Origin: Deltaproteobacteria bacterium
Lineage (GTDB): Bacteria; Desulfobacterota; Desulfarculia; Adiutricales; Adiutricaceae
Length of the DNA: 8,117 nucleotides
Assembly (NCBI GenBank): GCA_031269135.1
Contig: JAISZP010000077.1
Coordinates: 1 to 8,117, forward strand
Direction: 5' to 3'
Below are positions 1-4,584 of this stretch, piece by piece. The position numbers were made by a program, and so were the translations under genes. Position 1 is the stretch's first letter. Every line of letters starts with the position of its first letter. Below the pieces are notes generated by a model that made no database searches, was not told where the DNA came from, and was given only the letters and a program-made list of their open reading frames with translations.

Positions 1-6
1 ATGTTA

Positions 7-40
7 GTCGAAATCAATTGTGGTCGAAATCAATGATTTC
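7..40. repeat. Short direct repeat and palindrome at left edge
   Basis: The 12-mer GTCGAAATCAAT occurs at 7-18 and again at 23-34, a 16-bp period. The second copy runs into a perfect inverted repeat, GAAATCA-A-TGATTTC, at 26-40. The surrounding 1-150 is AT-rich and I see no gene there. With only two copies cut by the window edge, this could be the end of a longer repeat array or a chance duplication. Confidence 0.4.
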
Positions 41-152
41 AAGATTTATCATAAACGACAGTGAATGTCAATGATTCATGGCGGCAGCAAAAAATATAAC
101 ATACTGAATTTATTGGAAAAATTAAAATATAAATTTCGAGAGCATAAAGCCT

Positions 153-200
153 CAAAAAAAAATAAGCCTCCATACAAAAAAGCCTTGCAGTTAAAGAGGC
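153..200 (-). terminator. Second intrinsic terminator behind the binding-protein gene
   Basis: Read on the minus strand, GCCTC (200-196) can pair with GAGGC (170-166), followed by TTATTTTTTTTT. An alternative shorter stem, GCCT with AGGC, is followed by TTTTTT inside the same stretch. It lies about 120 bp beyond the binding-protein stop codon and behind another hairpin, so it would act as a back-up terminator. The stem is short; the long T run is the main support. Confidence 0.45.
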
Positions 201-216
201 GCCGATTCGTTTTGAA

Positions 217-260
217 TTTAAAAGCCTTCCTGACCGAGGTTAGTTGTGGTCAAGAAGGCT
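217..260 (-). terminator. Intrinsic terminator of the binding-protein gene
   Basis: On the minus strand AGCCTTCTTGACC (260-248) pairs with GGTCAGGAAGGCT (235-223) over about 13 bp with one G-U pair, and is followed by TTTTAAATT. It sits about 60 bp after the stop codon of the binding-protein gene. This indicates that the gene is transcribed without downstream partners. Confidence 0.65.
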
Positions 261-319
261 TCGACTCGACTGATGAGTATAAAAACCGGCTTCTCGCTTA
301 TTTACCGATTATTTGCCGC

Positions 320-1930
320 TTATTTTTTGCTGACCTGGCGATAGACAGGGGTGTCGAAGGCAGGTCCGGAGATGAACCCTACGACGTTGGAGCGAAGAGC
401 TGTCTGCTCATTTTGCTGCAACAAAAAGATCAGCGGCGAATCAGCTTGCACTTCCTTCTGAAGGGCGGCGTAACCGGCGACGCGCTTAGCCTCGTCGCGC
501 TCAAGGGCAAGTTGAGGGACTCTCTCGACGTCATTTGGTATCCAATGAGCCCGCCAGGCTGTGCCCTTGTAGACGGAATCATCGCCGTCATCAGGGTTAT
601 AGAGAAGAAAATCAGCGGTGGAATGAGGATCGTTATAGTCGTGCGACCAGTGATGAAGAGTTATCTCAAACTGGCGACCGCGGAAACGGGAACGCAGCTG
701 AACAGGATCGACCACTTCCAATATCAGCTCGACTCCGCCTTGGGCGAAACTGGCCTGGATGGCCTGGGCGATTGAAAGATACGGGAATGTGTTGGCCACG
801 TTCAGTTTAACCGAAAAGCCGTCCGGATAGCCGCCTTCAGCCAAAAGAGCCTTGGCTTTAGCCACATCCAAGCTGAAGGGTTGATCGTCGACGACTCCTA
901 GAACTCCCTTGGGGATAAACGTTTGGTGAGGTATGTCCGCCCCTCCCAGCAAATCTTTGCTCAAACCTTCATAGTCGACCAACCAGCGTAGAGCCTCCCT
1001 GACTTTAGGCTTGGTCAAGGGTTCTACCGTCTGACTTAGAGTCAAATAATATTCGGTGACTTTAGGCTCTTCGTGAAGGATGACGTCAGGGTTTTGAGCC
1101 AACTGCTCGTGGTGCTCAGGCAGCAAATCACGGGCGATATCCACATCGCCTTTTTCAAGCAAAAGACGTTGACTGGCCGCTTCCGCGACGTTCAGAAAGA
1201 TTATTTTCTCCAAAAGCGGCGCCCCGAGATAGAAGTCTTTATTGGCTTCCAACACGACGTTTTCACCGGCCCGCCACTCTTTGAGCTTGAATGCCCCCGA
1301 ACCTGCCGAGTTTTTATTGAGCCATTCGTGACCCAAGTCGTCATCTTTTACGTGCTTTAAAAGTTCTTCTTTGTCGATGACGCTTGATATCCCGGCCGTC
1401 AAGGTATTGAGCACCAATGACGGCGCCCAGGGCTTATTTAAGATGAGGACCAAATCCCCATTCACCACCTTCACTTTTTCCTCGACGTTTTCCTTGGTCC
1501 AACCGTACTGAGCCAAAATGAAAGCGGGAGCTAAGCCCAGCTTTATCACTCTTTGAAGAGAAAAAGCGGCATCCTCCGCCCGCAAAGGATTCCCCGTATG
1601 AAACTTTTGGCCGGCTCGGATCTTGAAGGTGAAAGTCAGCCCGTCGTCCGATACCGTCCAACTCTCGGCGGCGCCTCCCTCCAACTTTGAGAAAGTCTCC
1701 GTATCGTACACCACCAGGCGAGTATAAACGTTATTGATGATCTCTCCGCCTGAGGGTTCGAAGACCTGAGCGGGATCGAGCGAAACGATGTCGGTGATGC
1801 TTTTAGCCTGAACCAAATCAGTTTTTGGCGTCTCGGCTATCGCCTGAGCGGCGCTCAAAAGTAAAGTCAACAATAAGGCCGCAACCGCTCCTAAAATAAG
1901 CGGCGGGGCGAGTTTAAATTTTTCCGGCAT
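320..1930 (-). CDS. ABC transporter family 5 solute-binding protein (DppA/OppA-like)
   Basis: This is an exported substrate-binding protein of the peptide/nickel/opine ABC uptake family, expected to act in the periplasm and hand its ligand to a membrane permease. The protein is 536 aa, close to E. coli DppA. Residues 1-32 form a signal peptide: a KFK charged start, a long Leu/Ala core and a type I cleavage site AIA|ET. There is no lipobox Cys. The family signature near residues 87-130 is clear (AESWTVSDDGLTFTFKIRAG, then FHTG and ROAED-like LRAEDAAFSLQRV). The ATG has a good AAGGAG ribosome site 6 nt upstream (1937-1942). No permease or ATPase gene follows; two terminators do, so it is an orphan binding protein that must share a permease encoded elsewhere. 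Its leader is long and structured, with two terminators before the start, so attenuation is likely. The ligand cannot be told from the sequence; di- or oligopeptide is the default guess. Confidence 0.93.
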   Translation of the reverse strand: MPEKFKLAPPLILGAVAALLLTLLLSAAQAIAETPKTDLVQAKSITDIVSLDPAQVFEPSGGEIINNVYTRLVVYDTETFSKLEGGAAESWTVSDDGLTFTFKIRAGQKFHTGNPLRAEDAAFSLQRVIKLGLAPAFILAQYGWTKENVEEKVKVVNGDLVLILNKPWAPSLVLNTLTAGISSVIDKEELLKHVKDDDLGHEWLNKNSAGSGAFKLKEWRAGENVVLEANKDFYLGAPLLEKIIFLNVAEAASQRLLLEKGDVDIARDLLPEHHEQLAQNPDVILHEEPKVTEYYLTLSQTVEPLTKPKVREALRWLVDYEGLSKDLLGGADIPHQTFIPKGVLGVVDDQPFSLDVAKAKALLAEGGYPDGFSVKLNVANTFPYLSIAQAIQASFAQGGVELILEVVDPVQLRSRFRGRQFEITLHHWSHDYNDPHSTADFLLYNPDDGDDSVYKGTAWRAHWIPNDVERVPQLALERDEAKRVAGYAALQKEVQADSPLIFLLQQNEQTALRSNVVGFISGPAFDTPVYRQVSKK

Positions 1931-1955
1931 GTTTTTCTCCTTGATGTTTTTTAAT

Positions 1956-1970
1956 CCTCAAATTATGAGG
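1956..1970 (-). promoter_or_regulatory. Small hairpin before the binding-protein ribosome site
   Basis: CCTCA and TGAGG form a 5-bp stem around TAATT on the minus strand, 14 nt upstream of the AAGGAG ribosome site. It lies between the second leader terminator and the start codon. It may only space the ribosome site; no function can be read from it. Confidence 0.25.
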
Positions 1971-1986
1971 CGGCTGCAGAACGAGC

Positions 1987-2024
1987 AAAAAAAAAGGCCA
2001 GAGATCTCGCTAAAGATCCTGGCC
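1987..2024 (-). terminator. Leader terminator B, proximal to the binding-protein gene
   Basis: On the minus strand GGCCAG-GATCT pairs with AGATC-T-CTGGCC (one bulged T, 6-nt loop), extended by AA/TT, and is followed by nine T. It is a strong intrinsic terminator located 57 bp before the start codon, that is, inside the leader of the gene it would silence. Its 5' arm begins in the GGCC of the conserved core at 2021-2043. Confidence 0.8.
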
Positions 2025-2121
2025 TTCGGTCAAACCGATCAGCTTTTGGGGGCGGAGGAAAAACAAGCGCCTGCCAAGGCGCAAGCTAAGCTGCATGTTA
2101 AGGCGCCGCCCTGTTCAACTC
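2021..2121 (-). promoter_or_regulatory. Leader module B (attenuator or riboswitch-like)
   Basis: On the minus strand this begins with GTTGAACA (2119-2112), contains a perfect hairpin GCGCCT-TGGC-AGGCGC and a possible long-range pair GGGCGG/CCGCCC. It ends with the core GCTGATCGG + 5 nt + CCGAAGGCC at 2043-2021. In the core UCGG/CCGA can form a 4-bp stem. The same box, core and 76-77 nt spacing recur in module A. The core overlaps the 5' arm of terminator B, as in a terminator/antiterminator switch. I could not match it to a riboswitch class, T-box or known attenuator. A TATAAT just upstream means it could instead be an independent small RNA. Confidence 0.5.
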
Positions 2122-2127
2122 ATTATA
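2122..2127 (-). promoter_or_regulatory. Possible -10 box between leader modules
   Basis: On the minus strand a perfect TATAAT lies between terminator A and module B. The hexamer 17 bp upstream (TTTTCG) is a poor -35. If used, transcription would begin close to the GTTGAACA box of module B and make an RNA of roughly 125 nt ending at terminator B. Confidence 0.25.
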
Positions 2128-2146
2128 TTTCGGCGAAAATTAAACG

Positions 2147-2177
2147 AAAAAAACCGCAAACCCTAATAGGTTTGCGG
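2147..2177 (-). terminator. Leader terminator A, distal
   Basis: On the minus strand CCGCAAACC pairs perfectly with GGTTTGCGG around TATTAG and is followed by TTTTTTT. It is a textbook intrinsic terminator, placed more than 200 bp before the next coding start and directly behind the conserved core of module A. Confidence 0.82.
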
Positions 2178-2276
2178 CCTTCGGAAATCCGATCAGCAGC
2201 GTCATGCGCCGACGTCCCGCCTTCGACTAAAATCAAAGGGGACTATCTATTAAACGACTTAAAATTTGTTCAACGC
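2176..2276 (-). promoter_or_regulatory. Leader module A (attenuator or riboswitch-like)
   Basis: This is the first-transcribed of the two leader modules. It starts with GTTGAACA (2274-2267) and ends with the core GCTGATCGG + 4 nt + CCGAAGGCC (2197-2176). Both 9-nt halves are identical to those of module B while the hairpin loop differs. Between box and core lie CGTC/GACG pairing options and a GGCGGGACGTCGGCGC stretch that resembles module B only loosely. The core touches the 5' arm of terminator A. Conserved core, conserved spacing and a diverged interior point to a structured RNA rather than a recent duplication. Its class is not recognised. Confidence 0.5.
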
Positions 2277-2324
2277 TCGCAAAGAGTCTTCACAAAGACG
2301 CTTCACAAAGACTCTTCACAAAGA
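2273..2324. repeat. Four 13-bp tandem repeats upstream of leader module A
   Basis: In plus orientation the units are GTCTTCACAAAGA (2286-2298), CGCTTCACAAAGA (2299-2311), CTCTTCACAAAGA (2312-2324) and a degenerate ACGCTCGCAAAGA (2273-2285). The array also contains a 9-bp inverted repeat, AAGAGTCTT (2282-2290) with AAGACTCTT (2308-2316). It could be a protein-binding array, an RNA element of the leader, or slippage-prone DNA. Confidence 0.7.
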
Positions 2325-2343
2325 AGCTAAATAATCTTGTGGT

Positions 2344-2456
2344 ATTTTACCATAGGATGGAGAAAAAACCACTTCTCTTTTTTGCCCGCCTTAAACTCTC
2401 GGTCGGCGGCCCTATTTTATTGCATTATAACCTATTTTTTCTATATTATAGTTCAA
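2344..2456 (-). promoter_or_regulatory. Candidate promoter region of the binding-protein gene
   Basis: Minus-strand TATAAT boxes lie at 2429-2424 and 2450-2445, and TTGAAC at 2456-2451 is 21 bp from the first of these, too long for a good sigma70 spacer. A further extended -10 (TGGTAAAAT) has its TAAAAT at 2349-2344. None is ideal, so the true start is uncertain. The insertion sequence ends at about 2462 and may have displaced part of the original promoter. Transcripts from here would carry a leader of roughly 400-490 nt. Confidence 0.35.
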
Positions 2457-2461
2457 TTTAT

Positions 2462-2482
2462 GTGCAGAAAAATTTTGTCGTC
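2462..2482 (+). repeat. Left terminal inverted repeat of the IS
   Basis: It reads G-GCA--AAAATTTTGTCG-C in the positions shared with the other end. It lies 9 bp beyond the transposase stop codon, and a TTTTTTAAAAAA palindrome lies between them. Confidence 0.7.
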
Positions 2483-2491
2483 TATGCTTTT

Positions 2492-3727
2492 TTAAAAAAC
2501 GTCTAAATATTTGGTTGAAGTCACTCCTAAATGATTGTAAACAGCATCAACGACATCGGTATCCCAGAGCAAACTCTTGACTTTCGTCATTAAAGCCATT
2601 ATATATCGAGCAGATTCGATATTCCAGCGCATACCGGAAAGTTTCAGCCTCTCCTGAAGGGCTGTTTTATCACCACCTTCAATTGCATCACTTCCAATAT
2701 ACCAATCATTTTTTTCATATGTCGCATAATCGATTGAATTGGAATTTTTCTCAATATAATCAAGAAGATTAAACTTGCACTTTTTTAATGTATTTTTATC
2801 AATAGACTTTAACTCCTTGATGACGTTGCAGGAATCGCTTTCTCTTAATCTTTTACAAATGTCTTTAGCCCATGTCTTATATTTTTCTTCATCATCCCGA
2901 AACATTTCTTTAGCGAAACGGCGTACATTTTCGGATAAATGAAAGAAATCGAGTATATGTATCGCATCAGGAAATAATGATTCCTTCATATTCTCAATCA
3001 AAATTGTGCCATCGGTGAGTAAAATAGCATTGTCGCAGCGTCCATAGCCGCGTCTGACGGCGCAGTCGAATAAAAGTTTCTGGAATGTCTCGACTGGACC
3101 AGCATATGCGGTATATTCACGTAAACCTATTTTTTTCTCTCTTTTTCCAGTTTTTTCATTAAACCGCCAATGAAGATTATTGCCGCCGAATACCGCCCCT
3201 AGTTTGATTTCATTCCAAGCATGCCCTTGCTCGTCTTTCTCTCGGGCGTGAAACGTCGCTCCATAGCATTCCATATATAAGTCATGCTTATCATCTCCAG
3301 CAGGAAGAATCAGTTTACCGGATTGAAATAGGTTGAAGGTTGTTTCAGCTCGCTTCAAATCATTGTCGAGCACGATTTTTCCGATATAATTCGCCACATT
3401 TCTAATCGTCTCGGGATTCGTGTCGATCCTTGTCTGTTGTTTAAGAGAGGCGGCGGCATCATCATATGAGTCTGACTTTTGAACATGATGAGCGATTTTC
3501 AGCATTGCTCCAATGGAAATTTTAAAAGGCGACTTGTCCAGGCCAAGATGCTCGTCAAGCGGCACGACGGTTTTGTCGCCGCTTAACTGATGAAGCGTTT
3601 GAGCGTCTTTTACGCTCTTGGGACGAAGGACCAAACGATTCAAATCAATCTTGCCCAGCAGAGTCACGACGGTTTTGTTTGCCCATTTAAAATTTTTAAG
3701 TTCTATTCCTTCGGTTTTAAGATGAGT
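2492..3727 (-). CDS. ISKra4-like transposase, C-terminal frame (orfB, made by -1 frameshift)
   Basis: This is the DDE-type catalytic part of the transposase. The open frame has a GTG at 3667 (391 aa from there), but family-like sequence continues upstream of it (WANKTVVTLLGKIDLNRLVLRP resembles the usual TllG-beta-strand-R block). It reaches the A9 run at 3727-3735, where it lies in the -1 frame of the upstream ORF. Fusion at that run gives 513 aa. Visible motifs are PLDEHLGL, AWNEIKLGAVF, LLTDGT (second acidic residue, Asp341 of the fusion), HILDFFHLSENV, and IGSDAIEGGDK..LKLSGMRWN (catalytic Glu452). The first catalytic Asp, expected in a DGA/DGT motif, is Tyr257 here (ECYGA; codon TAT where GAT would be expected). 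The protein may therefore be inactive. It reads toward the binding-protein gene, and I see no terminator behind it before that gene's leader. Confidence 0.85.
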   Translation of the reverse strand, partial: THLKTEGIELKNFKWANKTVVTLLGKIDLNRLVLRPKSVKDAQTLHQLSGDKTVVPLDEHLGLDKSPFKISIGAMLKIAHHVQKSDSYDDAAASLKQQTRIDTNPETIRNVANYIGKIVLDNDLKRAETTFNLFQSGKLILPAGDDKHDLYMECYGATFHAREKDEQGHAWNEIKLGAVFGGNNLHWRFNEKTGKREKKIGLREYTAYAGPVETFQKLLFDCAVRRGYGRCDNAILLTDGTILIENMKESLFPDAIHILDFFHLSENVRRFAKEMFRDDEEKYKTWAKDICKRLRESDSCNVIKELKSIDKNTLKKCKFNLLDYIEKNSNSIDYATYEKNDWYIGSDAIEGGDKTALQERLKLSGMRWNIESARYIMALMTKVKSLLWDTDVVDAVYNHLGVTSTKYLDVF

Positions 3728-4032
3728 TTTTTTTTCCGAGCCAATTCGATTTGATCAATGTTATGAACAGCATTTGATACTTTCGTCGATACTTGATCTT
3801 TGTTTTTCTCTATTAACTGCATGCCAAGCTTTTCAATTGAATCAATCAAGTTGACGTCGCCATGCATATTATTTGGATCGACTAGATTAACAAGCTTATC
3901 ATTAAAAGCTATTCGTGTTTTTAGCGCATCGATTAATTCTTCTACATGAGCATCGGCATGATCGCCATCTAAATACTTATCTAAAAGCTGGTACAACAAG
4001 TCTATTTTTTCAGCTGATGAATCTTTCGTCAT
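3703..4032 (-). CDS. ISKra4-like transposase, N-terminal frame (orfA)
   Basis: This 109-aa ORF starts at ATG 4032 with a good AGGAG site (4043-4039) 6 nt upstream, and ends at TAG 3703. It is rich in charged residues and probably helical (MTKDSSAEKIDLLYQLLDKYLDG). It has no enzymatic motif of its own, and its position matches the N-terminal domain of ISKra4-type transposases. Its last in-frame lysines are read from the nine-A run. A -1 slip there joins residues 1-102 to the catalytic frame. Without slipping, seven more residues follow before the stop and only a short N-terminal protein is made, possibly a regulator as in other two-ORF insertion sequences (inference). Confidence 0.75.
   Translation of the reverse strand: MTKDSSAEKIDLLYQLLDKYLDGDHADAHVEELIDALKTRIAFNDKLVNLVDPNNMHGDVNLIDSIEKLGMQLIEKNKDQVSTKVSNAVHNIDQIELARKKKLILKPKE
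3727..3735 (-). other. A9 slippery site for -1 programmed frameshifting
   Basis: On the minus strand the orfA codons CGG AAA AAA AAA CTC contain an A AAA AAA heptamer in the correct phase for a -1 slip. The catalytic frame is open exactly in -1 and continues to the transposase stop. No convincing stimulatory stem is visible downstream. A simple indel in the homopolymer is the alternative. Confidence 0.65.
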
Positions 4033-4082
4033 CCGAATCTCCTGTTTGTCTTGAGAGAGGCCGAAGCTGCCATTCCAATGAG

Positions 4083-4111
4083 ATTATAGAATATTAAACG
4101 CTTTTTGGCGA
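4083..4111 (-). promoter_or_regulatory. IS promoter overlapping the right inverted repeat
   Basis: On the minus strand TCGCCA (4111-4106, 4 of 6 match to consensus), a 17-bp spacer, then a perfect TATAAT (4088-4083). The -35 lies inside the terminal repeat, so transposase bound at the end could repress its own transcription, as in many insertion sequences. Confidence 0.6.
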
Positions 4112-4127
4112 CAAAATTTTGGTGCGC
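4107..4127 (-). repeat. Right terminal inverted repeat of the IS
   Basis: Its reverse complement matches 2462-2482 at 17 of 21 positions, including the 12-bp core AAAATTTTGTCG. It overlaps the -35 box of the IS promoter. Confidence 0.7.
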
Positions 4128-4305
4128 CCGCTACATTTATTTATGCCGCCGCTTTGCTTTTCTCGTCTTTGAGAGCCTGCTTCTTTGAGAGCCTGCTTCG
4201 TCGCGTCAAGCACGGCAGGCATACGAAATAAAAAGAAAAACCGCTTTGGCTGAAGCCGACGGACTCAAGAGCGAAACGGCCCAAGATTTGAATTTGGCCG
4301 TAGTC
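4128..4305. other. Intergenic stretch between IS and EF-G promoter, with 16-bp direct repeat
   Basis: I see no gene here. The 16-mer TTTGAGAGCCTGCTTC is exactly duplicated in tandem at 4168-4183 and 4184-4199. On the minus strand a weak GGC-TTCA-GCC hairpin near 4240-4258 is followed by TTTTTCTTTTTATTT, a poor terminator candidate. A 42-codon minus ORF from ATG 4220 runs into the IS end, has no ribosome site and is probably not real. Confidence 0.5.
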
Positions 4306-4334
4306 TTGACAAGAAAAGCAAAATTGTTGATAAT
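4306..4334 (+). promoter_or_regulatory. Sigma70-type promoter of the EF-G-like gene
   Basis: A perfect TTGACA (4306-4311), 17-bp spacer and GATAAT (4329-4334, 5 of 6). It is the best promoter match in the window and leaves a leader of about 185 nt before the ATG at 4526. It lies well clear of the insertion sequence. Confidence 0.8.
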
Positions 4335-4485
4335 CTATAGGTTCAATGCACAGTTGCGACGATAATGCGGGACTTTCTCAAGCATGGTCCTGAATTTCCG
4401 CCTAAACTCTGCAGCCGCTCCAGATCCGACGATCTTTGCCCTTAACTTTGGCCCCTGCGGCCAAAAACAATCTAGGAGGTCGCGT

Positions 4486-4584
4486 TTGCTCCCGGAGCCA
4501 ACCCGGGTTTTATACGCTATTCGTTATGAAAGACGTAGCCAAACAGAGAACCATTGCATTGCTGTCCCACGGCGGGGCGGGTAA
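4486..4584 (+). CDS. Possible 32-codon leader ORF overlapping the EF-G start
   Basis: A TTG at 4486 stands 6 nt behind TAGGAGG (4473-4479), the strongest ribosome site in this region. It opens a 32-aa frame ([17 protein letters not shown]...) that ends with TAA at 4582-4584, inside the codons for the EF-G P-loop. The EF-G ATG at 4526 itself has no visible ribosome site. This could be a translational-coupling leader, or the match may be fortuitous. The peptide resembles nothing I recognise. Confidence 0.25.
   Translation: MLPEPTRVLYAIRYERRSQTENHCIAVPRRGG

Larger units (their letters stand above)
2462..4127 (-). mobile_element. ISKra4-family-like insertion sequence, about 1.67 kb
   Basis: The element is bounded by 21-bp imperfect inverted repeats (2462-2482 and 4107-4127, 17 of 21 matching, with an identical 12-bp block AAAATTTTGTCG). 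It encodes a two-frame transposase and has its own promoter overlapping the right inverted repeat. It is AT-richer than the flanking genes. A target-site duplication is not clear: ATTTAT occurs just outside both ends (2456-2461 and 4135-4140), but on the right it is 7 bp away from the repeat tip, so either the tip is longer or the match is chance. The assignment to ISKra4 rests on the transposase motifs. Confidence 0.8.

Noticed and set aside
7..34. CRISPR array
   Set aside because: Only two 12-bp copies with a 4-bp gap; no spacers of proper length and no cas genes.
65..775. Plus-strand ORF of 236 codons
   Set aside because: Most of it is antisense to the clearly real binding-protein gene, and its start lies in the AT-rich terminator region. 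No recognisable domain or ribosome site.
2021..2276. Assignment of the leader to TPP, glycine, SAM, fluoride or T-box families
   Set aside because: CTGATC and CCGAAGG fragments recall parts of known riboswitches, but the required partner motifs (for example CTGAGA for TPP or the GGTGG-type T-box sequence) are absent.
1929..2330. Plus-strand ORF of 133 codons antisense to the leader modules
   Set aside because: It covers both terminators and the repeat array; its composition reflects these elements, there is no domain, and its start overlaps the binding-protein start codon.
3665..3667. GTG as the true start of the transposase
   Set aside because: No ribosome site stands before it, and transposase-like sequence continues upstream to the A9 run, so frameshift fusion with the upstream ORF is preferred.
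4091..4220. 42-codon minus ORF starting at ATG 4220 (MPAVLDATKQALKEAG...)
   Set aside because: No ribosome site, contains a non-triplet tandem duplication, and terminates within the insertion sequence.
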